The notes: generated by a model not told the origin, from the letters alone. A DNA stretch of 64,000 nucleotides from Spongilla lacustris (GCA_949361645.1 OX442421.1:517001-581000); one strand, 5' to 3'. Counted from the stretch's first letter, positions 13,876 through 26,894 are shown. Numbers and translations are program-made.

Positions 13876-14044
13876 GACCTGAAATATCAGATAGGTCAAT
13901 ACAACGAGAACAACTTTGTTTTCAAGACTATGCAAGGGATTGTGGGTGGCCTCTGAACAACCTTATTCAGTATTTTTATCGTGAACTACTTGTTGCAAAG
14001 CCTAATATGCTGTCTTTATGAAAACTCTGTTATGTAGAGGTGGA
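13876..14044. other. Unique segment after satellite B
   Basis: Short non-repetitive stretch. A small open frame runs from satellite B into it (to about 14021) without recognisable similarity, so it is not called as a gene. Confidence 0.4.
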
Positions 14045-14262
14045 GTGCCTAGGGATTGTGGGTGTGGACATGTGTGGAGTGCCATGAGATTTTCACTTGT
14101 GGGTGTGCATGTACATGTGTGGGTTGTGGGTGTGTGTACATGTGTGTACATGTAGTGCCGTCGGATTGTGGGTGTTGTACATGTGTGTGATTGTGGGTGT
14201 GTACATGTGTGTGATTGTGGGTGTGTACATGTGTGTGATTGTGGGTGTGTACGTGAGTGGAG
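14045..14262 (+). repeat. TGTGGGTGTGTACATG minisatellite
   Basis: Imperfect tandem units based on TGTGTGATTGTGGGTGTGTACA, about 23 bp in the cleanest part (14180-14250), and looser upstream. Open frames on both strands here (His/Thr-rich on the minus strand) are by-products. Confidence 0.8.
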
Positions 14263-15130
14263 TGCCTAGGCTTCCACTGCAACCATCGAGCGGGTACGCT
14301 TACGCTCCTCAGCTGTGCTAATTTAGAGTGCGTAATTATAAGATGACGACATACCTTCAAGTGCCGTTTAATACTTTGGTGAAATTTGCAAAGTAAGTAG
14401 ACGTTTAGATAAATTCGGCGCAGTGTTGACAGAAGGCTGGCGTAGTTTTCCATTCATCGAGATTTGCAAATGCAAAGTGAGTACTCTTTCTGATATTACT
14501 TTCGTACCGATTATATGGAATTTTATTACACGTATATTGTACGGCTATCTCACGTACGTTGACTGTACGCAATCATTTACATTACGGAACTTACGATTGC
14601 CCAAAACCACACGTTTCGTCTGTAACACGCTAGCAACATGAAATACAGGATTTGCGACGATACGTATTCAGCCCACCGAAGCGCTGTGCTTTCTTTATAG
14701 TGCACGCATGCATAGAAATCAAAGCCAAAAGCCAAAAGATGTTGCACTGACCTTCTATTTGCTTAACTAGCTACATATACTTCGGCGATATCTAGCAAGC
14801 GCTCTCCATGCATGATCATTTACATGTTTACGGTGCCTCGATCTCTCATAGGATGTTTTTAGAATCATATAGATTGATCAATGCTTACTTTTTAATGTAA
14901 GAAAACTGCATGCATTCTTGCATTGAGTATGAGTTTTTATAAATGTCCTGTTTTGTTGTTTAGAGTGCAGTGTGATATTGTAGTTTAATTTATTGCTGCA
15001 ATGAATTTGCCACCTTTTTAAATGATTAATCATGTTTCAAGACAAGAAATTATTAATATATAAAAATTAAAATCAATTATTTTTCAAATTGAATTCAAAA
15101 CAGGTTTAGTATTCGCTAAACATCAATCCA
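14263..15130. other. Gene-free AT-rich region
   Basis: Nothing recognisable on either strand. Base composition becomes very AT-rich towards 15000-15120. Short open frames lack splice-site support and protein similarity. Confidence 0.45.
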
Positions 15131-15295
15131 TTATGCTCGGTTGTAATTAATTCATTTGTTAGTTAATGGATGCTTAATGTTCTTTTCATGATGCACGTAT
15201 ATTATAATCAGTATAATAAACGTGCATCATGAAAAGAACATTAAGCATCCATTAACTAAATTCAAGACAAATGAATTAATTACAACCGAGCATAA
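15131..15295. mobile_element. Palindromic MITE-like hairpin 1
   Basis: An almost perfect inverted repeat. The left arm begins TTATGCTCGGTTGTAATTAA and ends ATGATGCACG. The right arm begins CGTGCATCAT and ends TTACAACCGAGCATAA. Arms are about 70 bp around a short AT-rich loop centred near 15210. One small block (TTCAAGACAAA versus TTTG) differs between the arms. No coding capacity. Confidence 0.85.
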
Positions 15296-15328
15296 TTTAT
15301 TCATAAACGTATGTCATTACGTAATACC

Positions 15329-15425
15329 TTTTCCCGCTCGATTTGCGCCAATGATTTGGGTCGCTCAATGCATGGGGAGGCGGCGGTTATACATGTATAT
15401 CATTGGCGCGAATCAAGCGGGAAAA
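15329..15425. mobile_element. Palindromic MITE-like hairpin 2
   Basis: Inverted repeat of 27-bp arms. TTTTCCCGCTCGATTTGCGC at the left pairs with GCGCGAATCAAGCGGGAAAA at the right, with two mismatches, and the arms continue into CAATGAT and ATCATTG. The loop is about 43 bp. It lies 33 bp after hairpin 1 but has an unrelated sequence. Confidence 0.75.
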
Positions 15426-16690
15426 CGCGCACGTAGTTTGCTCAACTGTATCTCCGTAACGGATGACACAAAAATTAACTAACAGAACAAATGGATAGGT
15501 ATAGGACCTCTCTACCTACAAACCGAATTTGAAGCGATTTGATTGCTCCTATCGAAAGTTACGGCAGGTTTGAACCCCGTGGGGTATCGAACGTTGCAAT
15601 GCTGGTACGGAGCAACTGCAAGACTCCAAAATGTATTTTTCATAGAGAAATGGTGTAGCATGAAGTGCTGAAAATAGAATGTCAATAACGGTTACCGTTC
15701 GAAAGATATAGCGATTCAAACGTAACGTTATAACACTATTGTTTTATAGTGTTATAAAACGTACGAAATATTCGCGGATCGAATACTATATCAATCGTAA
15801 TTAGCCGTTCCAATGATATTCAATTTTCAATCCGACATCCATGCAGGGTGCAATAACGTTAACCTAGTTTGGATTTACTTTACGGCATGTACAAAAGTGC
15901 TACCGTAATATGATGTTGGGCTGGCCTACAAATGGACAGGGACGAAGTATTTGGTTTACTAGACTACAGGAAAGTCTGGAAGCAAATAATTAATTTAAAT
16001 CTGTCACTATACGCAATTATGCTATACATGTCTTGGGACTCAATAAATTAAGTGTGAAAGTTGCAAAGCGGCTAGGGTGGAGCGCCCCCGCCCCCCATAC
16101 CTCCTTGCTGGAGGGGAGGCGTGTCCCTTGCCTTCCCCTTAACCGATAAATGACCAAATTATTCATTACGTAACGGGTGCACCGTATAACCAGATTTAAT
16201 TTTAACTTATTCAAAAATTGTGCGTCTGTCAATCAAGTTTGCTTCGTGCGATCGCGTAGTATTTCGTTTGTTTTACCGATTTCTAAGACCAAAAAGGATC
16301 GCTACCATGTTCTCTAGACTCAAAAAGTGAAGCACGATGTATTCTAGAAACTTGAAGACACGAAGCCGTTCCATACGGTCGGGTCATCGCTAATGTCTAC
16401 CTACGAACGGTAAGGAACCAGTTTTTGTGATACTCTTATTGTTTGGGAGGTGTGTAGCTTGCGCATATGCATTTTGTATAATTTTGCTTGCATATATGTT
16501 CTGTTTGTATCCCTACCGTGTTGTAACTTTTTTTAGAGCACATCTGTTGTTTCTAGCTCTTTTTGTTATGGCAATTTGATGCGCGTTTATGGCATTGTGC
16601 ATTGAGAAGGGTGTGGCTAAAGAGACTAGGGCAGGTGGGAAGAATGTTATGTAGGAAGAATGGTTTGAAATAAATAAAAGTGTGGTGAGG
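15426..16690. other. Gene-free region
   Basis: No gene recognised. There is a small dyad around TAACACTATTGTTTTATAGTGTTA (15728-15751), and an open frame on the minus strand (16017-16232) without similarity or splice support. Nothing else stands out. Confidence 0.45.
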
Positions 16691-17945
16691 ACATGACATG
16701 GAAGAGTGTTGTGTGCTATGTGCTATGCGTGCTATGTGCCTGTGTGTTACATTTATGTGTGCTATGTGTAGAGTGTTATGTGCACACTCATGGTGTAGAG
16801 TGTTGTGTGCACACATATTGTGTGTACTCACATGGGTAGGGGTGTGAGTAGGTCCACTCCACACACAACACTTTTCCCTCCTATGTGTGTGCACATAACA
16901 CCCACTCCACATCTCCACACACTATACTCTCGCCTCCTATGTGTGTACCTTGTGTGTGCACACAACACCCACTACACACACACAACACTCTTTCCTCATA
17001 TGTGTGTGCACACAACACCCACTCCACACCTCCACTCACAACACCCCTTCCACACACACAGCACTCTTCCCTCCTGTGTGTACCTTGCTATGTGCCTTTG
17101 TGTTATGTGCCTGTGTTATGTGCCTGTGTGCTATGTGCCTGTGTGCTATGTGCCTGTGTGCTAGTGGCCTAGTGCCTGTGTATGTACATGTATGTGTGCT
17201 ATGTGTCTGTGTGTTATGTGCCGGTGTGCTATGTGCCTGTGTGCTATGTGCCTGTGTGCTATGTGCCTGTGTGCTATGTGCCTGTGTGTTATGTGCCTGT
17301 GTGCTATGTGCCTGTGTGCTATGTGCCTGTGTGCTGTGTGCCTGTGTGCTATGTGCCAGTGTGCTATGTGCCTGTGTGCTATGTGCCTGTGTGCTGTGTG
17401 CCTGTGTGCTATGTGCCTGTGTGCTATGTGCCAGTGTGCTATGTGCCTGTGTATTACATGTATGTGTGCTATGTGCCTGTGTCCTATGTGTACTGTGTGC
17501 TATGTGCCTGTGTGTTACATGTATGTGTGCTACGTAACCTGTGTGCTATGTGCCTGTGTGTTACATGTATGTGTGCTATGTAACCTGTGTGCTATGTGCC
17601 TGTGTGCTATGTGCCTGTGTGTTACATGTATGTGTGCTATGTGCCTGTGTGTTACATGCATGTGTGCTATGTGCCTGTGTGTTACATGTATGTGTGCTAT
17701 GTGCCTGTGTGTTACATGCATGTGTGCTATGTGCCTGTGTGTTACATGCATGTGTGCTATGTGCCTGTGTGTTACATGCATGTGTGCTATGTGTGTTACA
17801 TGTATGTGTGCTATGTGCCTGTGTGTTACATGTATGTGTGCTATGTGCCTATGTGTTACATGTATGTGTGCTATGTGCCTGTGTGTTACATGTATGTGTG
17901 CTATGTGCCTATGTGTTACATGTATGTGTGCTATGTGCCTACATC
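16690..17945 (+). repeat. 15-bp/30-bp minisatellite (GTGTGCTATGTGCCT)
   Basis: From about 17090 the unit is the 15-mer GTGTGCTATGTGCCT in direct tandem. From about 17515 it alternates with a 15-mer containing TTACATGTATG, giving a 30-bp higher-order unit. 16690-17090 is a looser GT/CA-rich lead-in with ACACAACACCCACTCC blocks. Because 15 is divisible by 3, long Cys/Val-rich frames stay open in all three forward frames. These are not treated as genes. Confidence 0.95.
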
Positions 17946-18349
17946 ACCAGGCGTGGTACTTACTAATAAACTAAAAGTTGGATGTGCACACCCTCTGTTT
18001 ATTAGTTCTCCATTTCTTCCCCATAGTCACTGATGGCTCAAGTTGTCACTACCCTCGCACTATCTGAGTTATCTAAGCTGGGCTATTACCTCATCTTAGC
18101 TTAGATATTGTTTGTGTATATAGTTTATTCATGTTCGTGCCTAATACATTCATGAGGTGACGCCCTTCAAACGGCAGTACTTATCTGGATAGAATCGGCC
18201 TCCTACATGCACGCGATCGCTAACATTTTACTGCTCTGGACGTAGAATAACAGAAGGCACACTTCTATCAACACCGTACGAGTGCAAACGAAGGATCGTT
18301 GTAGTTGCATCCGGTTTATAATGATTACGTACAAACCCCCACTCCAGCT
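17946..18349. other. Gene-free unique region
   Basis: No exon recognised. There is one imperfect dyad at about 18069-18110 (TATCTAAGCT and AGCTTAGATA). Confidence 0.45.
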
Positions 18350-18421
18350 GTCTGCGATCGCAGACAACCGCTCTTACGCAACATTCAATTATGTACGGTA
18401 ATTTTGTCTGCGAACGCAGAC
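18350..18421. repeat. Pair of 16-bp GTCTGCG palindromes
   Basis: GTCTGCGATCGCAGAC (18350-18365, perfect palindrome) and GTCTGCGAACGCAGAC (18406-18421, one mismatch in the centre) lie 40 bp apart. They may be the ends of a tiny transposon remnant. A second repeat-like phrase, AATCCTGGCTCCGCCAGTG, follows at about 18461. Confidence 0.6.
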
Positions 18422-18521
18422 CGTGGTAATTTATCGGTTAAGTTGGCCCCCCTGCAATAAAATCCTGGCTCCGCCAGTGTTTAAACGAGCGTATTGTCGT
18501 AACCATTAACGCTAGCACGTA

Positions 18522-18600
18522 TTAGTCTCGTTCTCAGACCAAAATGACGCAATAAACACGCTCGTATACGTAACGTATGGGGTCTGGGGACGAGACTAAG
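18522..18600. mobile_element. Short MITE with TAGTCTCGT...ACGAGACTA ends
   Basis: TTAGTCTCGTTCTCAGACC at the left and GGTCTGGGGACGAGACTAA at the right form terminal inverted repeats of about 19 bp around about 40 bp. Related elements are at 42847-42889 and, as a single end, at 45180-45199. Confidence 0.7.
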
Positions 18601-18825
18601 CGCGTATATGATTCAACAAATAAATGGTACTCTGACAAGATTTTGAAGAACGGCGCGCGCAGCGGCGCTCGAGTTACTCGTGTTCAACGTTCAAACACGA
18701 GCCTTTTTTTTTCTGTGCGGGCGGAAGGGGGGAATAGTTGTAGTCTCCCAATGAGCACAGGTTTTATCACCGCTATGTGTGTGACAGTGTCAGACTTCAT
18801 AGTAGTGCTTAACGGATAAGAAATT

Positions 18826-18940
18826 CTGACAGAAAGGCAGCGTTTGTGTATGTGTGTGTGTGTGGGGGGGGGCGGGTGCGGCAAAATCAGTGTATTTGCC
18901 TCCCCCCCCCAGCGATAGATAAGCCACCTCGCCACTGACC
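18826..18940. repeat. G-run/GT repeat element, copy 1
   Basis: Begins CTGACAGAAAGGCAGC, continues with a TGTG run, a G-run, GGCGG, then a C-run and CCTCGCCAC. The same order of blocks occurs at 61415-61555, inserted in satellite D, so this is a dispersed element with homopolymer-rich ends. Confidence 0.65.
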
Positions 18941-20033
18941 GCTAAGGTTCTATGTCGAGCGATTCTAATTAAAAAGCACCTAATCCTTTGAGCGGCAGGA
19001 ATTTTGACTTCAGATATATGTAGCTTGAGCACTAGAAGACAAGGCATTAATTTTTCGTAACTCTTAGATGATGCGCAAGGCTTGTTTATTGGTGGTCTGG
19101 TCCCCAGACCCATATAGTGCACATGATGGAATAGGTTTAAAATTTGGTTACCAAATTGCATTTTAAATTGTATTTTATATTAAGATGAAGACTGCAGCTG
19201 ATTTGAAGAAGTGTATTGATTTTATCTAGAGTGACATCAGTGAAAATAATACCTTACAGGTGTCAATGATAAGGACTAAAGGATTGGTAATGTAAATACA
19301 TATCAATTTGACAAACAAGAACACCACCCAAACAGCCAAAATGGTTGCACTTCTTGATTCATGCAGGAAATAGAATCAATGTGAATGCAATACAAAGGTC
19401 AATTCAGACTTCCTAACAGCAATGGCTACATTGAAGAAGAATCTAACATTTAATTGTGATACTATACTGATTATCCAACTTCTAGATGAACAATTCGCTC
19501 TGCCTAAGCAACCCTCTATTATTGACACAACGCACATATCTACTTTTTGTACATCTTTCTCCTGCTCAAGCAGGACAGCAATTTGTTACCCCGCTGTCTA
19601 GGCAAAACCAAGAAGTGGTTGTAAGTACATGTACATGATTATGCGCAAGTACATGTACACGATTATTACTGAAGCAGATGTTAATATCAAAGAGAGTAGT
19701 TAAACAAAGGTTTCAAATTCATTTGCACAAAAATGAACAGAATCATTAGCTGAAGCAACTTATGACTGGTTTACTTCTATCAGAATGAAGTCAATTATAG
19801 TAGAAAGAGATGAACCAAAATGCATTAGTAATAAAGATGGGAGAAAAAAAACAATGTAGCATGTCGCATTACTATCTTGAATGTACATGTATAAACGTGC
19901 AGTGTTTGCCACACTATCAGAGCTGTTCTTAAATAACTAGCAGATAGTTTATGATCAGTATACAAAAGGATCTAAGAACCAATGCAAGCACTAGCTTGCA
20001 TGGTATTATAGGTAAATTGGTTACTGGTTCATG
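18941..20033. other. Gene-free region left of the foldback element
   Basis: AT-rich sequence with no recognisable exon or RNA. It contains direct AGTACATGTAC repeats near 19624 and 19648. Confidence 0.45.
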
Positions 20034-20379
20034 CACAGCGGTTCACTTGCATGATTCCGGGCTCGCCTCTGCACGTTCTTGCGCACGGATCCAATTGGAT
20101 CCGATGTTAGCCGGTTGTACGATGACAGTACACGTGTGCGGACCGATAGGAAACGGCCGTGGAAGCGAGGCTCGTTTGGTCGCACGTTTTCACACGCTGA
20201 TAATTCGTCTGCCTACCCCGTACGAGTTGTTCGGACACACCGTACGACTGTCAACCGGTCTGTTTGGATCGTTTACCTGGCCCCGTTTTGATCGTCTACC
20301 TACTCTGTACGAGCTTTCAACCCACCCCGTACGTATTTATGGTAGAACTTGCAGCCTGCCGATCGACGCCATACATTTT

Positions 20380-20380
<1 letters not shown>

Positions 20381-20464
<84 letters not shown>

Positions 20465-20475
20465 ACACACACACA
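20381..20475 (+). repeat. (CA)n microsatellite, left foldback arm
   Basis: About 95 bp of CA repeat with one TC interruption. The mirror (GT)n in the right arm is about twice as long, showing independent slippage of the two arms. Confidence 0.97.
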
Positions 20476-21293
20476 ATTTTCTCTTCCGTTTTGTGCGTCA
20501 ATTGCCTCTCCAACTATATAGGCCTGTTTCTGTCCGCGCGTCTTCTGTTTCTGATAATGCAATACACGATCTGAGATTGTTGCCAATAAGATAAAACCTT
20601 ACCTCCTCACTTTTCTCGGGTAGGGATGCTGCCTTGTGCAAACAACTTGCTTGCACCCTTGAATTGCCTTGAATTCCCTGGATCCCTGTGTGCATGTACA
20701 ATAACAAATAAACTATATGTACATTACCTCGAATAACGTAACTGTGCTGCATATACGACCTTCGCTGCTACAGCCTTCTGCCTTATAAAGTACCGAACAG
20801 CCACAATTAGCTTCTCCGATGGTATAAATTGTAACGGAACTGCATCAAGAACTGTGTGAGTGTGCATGAGACGGGGTAAAAAAAACAAACCTTACCTATG
20901 CCAGTTATAGGTATATAGTTCAGGGCCTAGTTCGTTCAAAACACGCAGCATTAGTCTTTCATGGTGACCTTACAGAATCGAGATCGCAGTAAGATTGAAT
21001 AATCCACTGTTACTTACTGAGTTGCTATAGTATCTCTTGCACGCAGCGCGAACACTGGCCATTGCGGTAATTGAAAGGACGCGCGTACGTCTATATCATA
21101 AAAGGGTAGGTAAATAATCGTCCTACCATTTGCGAGGCCAGTCTGAGTGAGTCAAGTCACGTTGCTATATACCGGATGCAAAATTGCAGAACTGTTTAAA
21201 CGCCCAGGGCATTTGTGCGGGTAATTAGACACGTGACCAGATGGTCATAAATGTAAAACATATACATAAAACTTTGTATAGACAATCATTCGC

Positions 21294-22975
21294 TTGATCA
21301 AATTAGAGTCCTTCCAGGGAAGGAAGAGAGATGGCACCTCTCACACGCAGTATGGGGGCGCACTTATTGGAGAACACTGCATAGAGAGATGTTTGGATGT
21401 GTGTACTCCAACCTTGCCTTCAATGCTTTCTCATGAGGATGAGAAACAGAGTGTAAGGAGTGTGTGTAAAAATGTCTCATTACGTACCTTGTTACAATCA
21501 TTTGCAGTTGCAGAGAGGTGCCATTTCTTCCTTCCCTGGAAGGACTGCAGATGAATTGTAACAAGGTACGTACTGAGACATTTTTACACACTCTCCTTAC
21601 ACTCTGTTTCTCATCCTCATGACATTGTCTTGTATTGAAGGCAAGGTAATGGATGACTAATGTGTGCTTGGAGTACACACATCCAAACATCTCTCTACGC
21701 AGTGCTCTCCAATAAGTGCTCCCCCGTACTGCGTGTGAGAGGTGCCATCTCTTCCTTCGCTGGAAGGACTCTAATTTGAACAAGCGAATGATAGCGACAA
21801 GGTACGTACTGAGACATTCTTACACACTCTCCTTACACTCTGTTTCTCATCCTCATAAGAAAGCATTGAAGGCAAGATAATGGATGACTGATTTGTGCTT
21901 GGAGTACACACATCCAAACATCTCTCTACGCAGTGTTCTCCAATAAGTGCTCCCCCATACTGCGTGTGAGAGGTGCCATCTCTTCCTTCCCTGGAAGGAC
22001 TCTAATTTGATCAAGTGAATGATTGTGTGAAGGTACGTACTGAGACATTCTTACACACTCTCCTTACACTCTGTTTCTCATCCTCATGAGAAAGTATTGT
22101 CTTGTATGAAGGCAAGGTAATGGATGACTGATGTGTGCTTGGAGTACACACATCCAAACATCTCTCTGCGCAGTGTTCTCCAATAAGTGCTCCCCATCCA
22201 TCCACGTAGCAGAGATCTGCCCTGCCTGTGAGAGGTGCCATTTCTTCCTTCCCTGGAAGGACTGCAGATGAATTGTAACAAGGTACGTACTGAGACATTT
22301 TTACACACTCTCCTTACACTCTGTTTCTCATCCTCATGACATTGTCTTGTATTGAAGGCAAGGTAATGGATGACTAATGTGTGCTTGGAGTACACACATC
22401 CAAACATCTCTCTACGCAGTGCTCTCCAATAAGTGCTCCCCCGTACTGCGTGTGAGAGGTGCCATCTCTTCCTTCGCTGGAAGGACTCTAATTTGAACAA
22501 GCGAATGATAGCGACAAGGTACGTACTGAGACATTCTTACACACTCTCCTTACACTCTGTTTCTCATCCTCATGAGAAAGCATTGTCTTGTATTGAAGGC
22601 AAGGTAATGGATGACTGATGTGTGCTTGGAGTACAAACATCCAAACATCTCTCTACGCAGTGTTCTCCAATAAGTGCTCCCCATCCATCCACATAGCAGA
22701 GATCTGCCCTGCCTGTGAGAGGTGCCATCTCTTCCTTCCCTGGAAGGACTGCAAATGATTGTAACAAGGTACGTAATGAGACATTTTTACACACACTCCT
22801 TACACTCTGTTTCTCATCCTCATGAGAAAGCATTGAAGGCAAGGTTGGAGTACACACATCCAAACATCTCTCTATGCAGTGTTCTCCAATAAGTGCGCCC
22901 CCATACTGCGTGTGAGAGGTGCCATCTCTCTTCCTTCCCTGGAAGGACTCTAATTTGATCAAGCGAATGATTGTC
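21294..22975. repeat. ~240-bp internal repeats of the foldback element
   Basis: Six units read in plus orientation from about 21548 to 22975. Recurring blocks are AAGGTACGTACTGAGACATT, TGTTTCTCATCCTCATGA, CACATCCAAACATCTCTC and TCCTTCCCTGGAAGGACT. One unit at 21297-21517 is inverted and belongs to the left arm. Small frames of 80-140 codons cross the units on both strands, but they are translations of the repeat with no recognisable domain. Confidence 0.85.
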
Positions 22976-23781
22976 TATACAAAAGTTTATGTATATGTTT
23001 TACATTTATGACCATCTGGTCACGTGTCTAATTACCCGCACAATATGCCCTGGGCGTTTAAACAGTTATGCAATTTTGCATCCGGTATATAGCAACGTGA
23101 CTTGACTCACTCAGACTGGCCTCGCAAATGGTAGGACGATTATTTACCTACCCTTTTATGATATAGACGTACGCGCGTCCTTTCAATTACCGCAATGGCC
23201 AGTGTTCGCGCTGCGTGCAAGTAATACTATAGCAACTCAGTAAGTAACGGTGGATTATTCAATCTTACTGCGATCTCGATTCTGTAAGGTCACCATGAAA
23301 GACTAATGCTGCGTGTTTTGAACGAACTAGGCCCTGAACTATATACCTATAACTGACATAGGTAAGGTTTGTTTTTTTTACCCCGTCTCATGCACACTCA
23401 CACAGTTCTTGATGCAGTTCCGTTACAATTTATACCATCGGAGAAGCTAATTGTGGCTGTTCGGTACTTTATAAGGCAGAAGGCTGTAGCAGCGAAGGTC
23501 GTATATGCAGCACAGTTACGTTATTCGAGGTAATGTATATATAGTTTATTTGTTATTGTACATGCACACAGGGATCCAGGGAATTCAAGGCAATTCAAGG
23601 GTGCAAGCAAGTTGTTTGCACAAGGCAGCATCCCTACCCGAGAAAAGTGAGGAGGTAAGGTTTTATCTTATTGGCAACAATCTCAGATCGTGTATTGCAT
23701 TATCAGAAACAGAAGACGCGCGGACAGAAACAGGCCTATATAGTTGGAGAGGCAATTGACGCACAAAACGGAAGAGAAAAT

Positions 23782-23981
<200 letters not shown>

Positions 23982-24402
23982 GTGTATTTTTCTAATTTGA
24001 GATTCACAGAAACTTAAAAGTGTGGCCGAGTTTATTTGCGAGCGAGGCGCGGTGTCAAAATGTATGGCGTCGATCGGCAGGCTGCATGTTCTACCATAGA
24101 TACGTACGGGGTGGGTTGAAAGCTCGTACAGAGTAGGTAGACGATCAAAACGGGGCCAGGTAAACGATCCAAACAGACCGGTTGACAGTCGTACGGTGTG
24201 TCCGAACAACTCGTACGAGGTAGGCAGACGAATTATCAGCGTGTGAAAACGTGCGACCAAACGAGCCTCGCTTCCACGGCCGTTTCCTATCGGTCCGCAC
24301 ACGTGTACTGTCATCGTACAACCGGCTAACATCGGATCCAATTGGATCCGTGCGCAAGAACGTGCAGAGGCGAGCCCGGAATCATGCAAGTGAACCGCTG
24401 TG

Positions 24403-25639
24403 TTTACGTGAAGAATGATGTGTTTGGTATTTCCCTAGATGAAGATTCAGATTAAGTACATGTGTTGCACAGTCTGCGAAGTGCTGTATGTAGTGGTTCG
24501 GATAAAGAATCTTGCATGGCTGATATATTGCTATAAGGCTGTTGTAGATGTTATTGAGCATCAATTGAAGGTGCATGTAATATTATTTTGAAGGTAGCTA
24601 AGCCAACATTCCTCCGCTGATCAAACATTATCAGCACCGGCACATAACATGTTTGCTAAGCAGGCTCTTGGGCTGCTGACCATCTCATGAGAGCCTTAAG
24701 GCACCTATCATTACAATAGGATTTGTACATGGGAAAGTTACAAGTAAAATAATCAAAACCTCTTAATTAGCTTTCTAACAAAACTGAAGATGAGCAAGAC
24801 AAATTTTGTATAAAACCATTATGGCATAGAAACACATGATAAATATGCTGCCAAGCTACATTCCAAAAAACACTACAAAAGAAGTTAAACAGTGTTGCGC
24901 AGAGGGCAAACCTGAATCAAGTTATCTGTAGAGTTTTCAGACCTAACTGATGCTTAGTACTTCTGAATGGACTCTACTCAGTGTGAACACTTGTGGTTTG
25001 GTAGCCAGCAGGATAAAGGTCATGTTATCAATCTAAAATACTCCAGAAAGTCAACAACACATAAAGTTACAGTTAACTATTGGAAATACAAAGAAACGGA
25101 GGAATAAGGAGTAGACGTTACAATAATGAATTTGTAGTACATTATATTACGAACCTACTATATTAGAAATGTGTACTCAATATGATAGAAATGTTTGGCT
25201 TAATAACTGTTTGTTTTGCAACAACTATAGCAAAACAAGTCAAACCGTCACAATTTTTTCTTCCCTCTCGCATTACACTGCGTATACATGCCAAAATGTG
25301 TGTTTGAAATGCCGCAACTTCTGAAATACTGCACCTATATACAAATAAGGTATCTATTTAATGCACATATTTTCCTCTTTCATTTGATATTAAAATTACC
25401 ACATGTGATGCGATTTGAAAAAAAATGTTCAAGTACTTACACACATACACATATATTCATATAGTAAGCTGTCCACCTAAAGAGTTGTACAGAACTACAG
25501 ATTGTTCTGAATGCTCCCGCCACATGCCTCCCATGGTACGTACCATCCCCCTTCCCAGATCAGGGCCGGCGGAACCGGGTGGGCTGGGTGGGCTATAGCC
25601 CTACCAGATTTGGCATATATAACTATTAAGGTTATAATA
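24403..25639. other. Gene-free AT-rich region
   Basis: No exon or RNA recognised. Near 25560-25605 there is a GC-rich phrase (GGGCCGGCGGAACCGGGT followed by GGGCTATAGCCC) that looks like the edge of a dispersed repeat next to the retrotransposon fragment. Confidence 0.45.
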
Positions 25640-26429
25640 ATTATATAAATCTATCTTCCAAGCTTGAAGACCAACAGTTCAATAACCTTTTTCAAAGTGC
25701 AACCTTGACTGACAGGGCTCGTCTTTTGTCCATCTCTTCCCCTCATGCCTCTCTTGGCTGTCAGTCACTCCCTCCCCTCGCCATAACCTCCACTTGGATC
25801 CGGCTGAATTTCAAGTAGCACTGAAGTGGTGGTTGGGTATCCCAGTTGTCCAAGGCCAAAGTTGCCCTCACTGTCTTTGCTTTGCATTGGATGACTTTGG
25901 CCATCACGCCCTCAGTTGTAAGCATGGAGGGGATGTGGTATTGCGCCATAATAAGCTCCGGGACATTTTTTCAGACTTCTGCCAACGTGCTTGCCTGGGC
26001 CCACGTCTAGAGATGGGATGTGGGGCTGGGTTTACCAAAACACAATCCCACCCAGCAGATGTTCTTGTCCCTAACTGGGACCTTGGCAAACCTGCTGCCT
26101 TTGACTTGTCCGTCACGTCCACGCTACATTCAAGTGTCTTGCTAGAAGCGAGCGTGACGGCAGGTTCGGCATCCCTTGCAGCTAAGAACAGAAAGCACAA
26201 CAGCAATGATAGGAAGTGTGAAGAACTGGGTTGCGTCTGCATCCCACCTGTGGTCGAGACCTATGGGTGTTGGGGTGCTGCAGCAGTGGCGGCTTTTTCT
26301 AAGCTTGCTGGTCGTCTTTCCACCAGGCTAAACCAACCCAAATCCAGGACCATCTTTGGAATATACAGCCGCCTAGGCCTAGCCTTAGTGAGAGCCAACT
26401 GCAGAGCCATCCTGTCGAGGGTAACATGA
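25640..26429 (+). pseudogene. Non-LTR retrotransposon 3' end (RLE-type endonuclease region)
   Basis: The long open part starts near 25794 and runs 211 codons to a stop at 26427. It has a zinc-knuckle-like C24-X2-C27-X9-H37-X4-C42, then GGDVVLRHNKLRD, then HPADVLVPNW with D89 and a second acid D104 in AFDLSV, 14 residues apart. This order (CCHC knuckle followed by a P-D...D core) fits the restriction-like endonuclease region at the C-terminus of R2/R4-type reverse transcriptases. In the family it nicks target DNA for target-primed reverse transcription. Upstream, a further ~35 codons (DQQFNNLFQSATLTDRARL and on) are readable in another frame, so a 1-nt frameshift lies near 25750. The reverse transcriptase is absent, so this is a 5'-truncated dead copy. 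Confidence 0.8.
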
Positions 26430-26894
26430 CTGTAAGGCCTGAAGTGCCTCTCTTTTAGGTTCAATTCCGACGTTTTATGCATTTAGTAACAATGATGTTA
26501 TATTGATTCGTTCATGTATTCTATGTATATATATTATTTATATAAATCAATATTATATTAAATTTATCATTCATTGCGCAGCTACTAGTACGTATATAAA
26601 ATGGCTACACTCGAAGCAAAATTACTCGTAGTATCAGATACCCCCATCAACCCGGCCATGCACTGAAGGTTAGTTTTAAATTCCCGCGATAGGAGATAGG
26701 AAGACAGCACCGTAGCTTCCAGCCGATCTGGTTTTCCATATGGAAATGGTTACATAACCGCGAGTCAGATCGAGATGACAAGGTATTTCGTAATACTTGC
26801 GTTAAGGGTCTTACTGCCAACCATACATCGAAAAAATAGATTTAGCAATTCATTGTATAGGTTCCTGATTTGAACAGCTAGGTTAATTATGAAG
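26430..26894. other. Retrotransposon 3' flank and unique sequence
   Basis: An AT-rich tail (26500-26570, TATATATATTATTTATATAA) follows the retrotransposon stop and may be its 3' untranslated end. Nothing else is recognisable. Confidence 0.4.

Noticed and set aside
17182..18033. Long cysteine/valine-rich open frames (up to 260 codons) in three frames
   Set aside because: They are translations of a 15-bp tandem repeat whose length is a multiple of 3; all three frames are open at once and there is no unique coding sequence or splice site.
21364..22962. Repeated 80-140-codon frames in the centre of the foldback element
   Set aside because: The same peptide recurs because the ~240-bp unit recurs; frames shift between units and no domain is recognised, so they are not called as a transposase.
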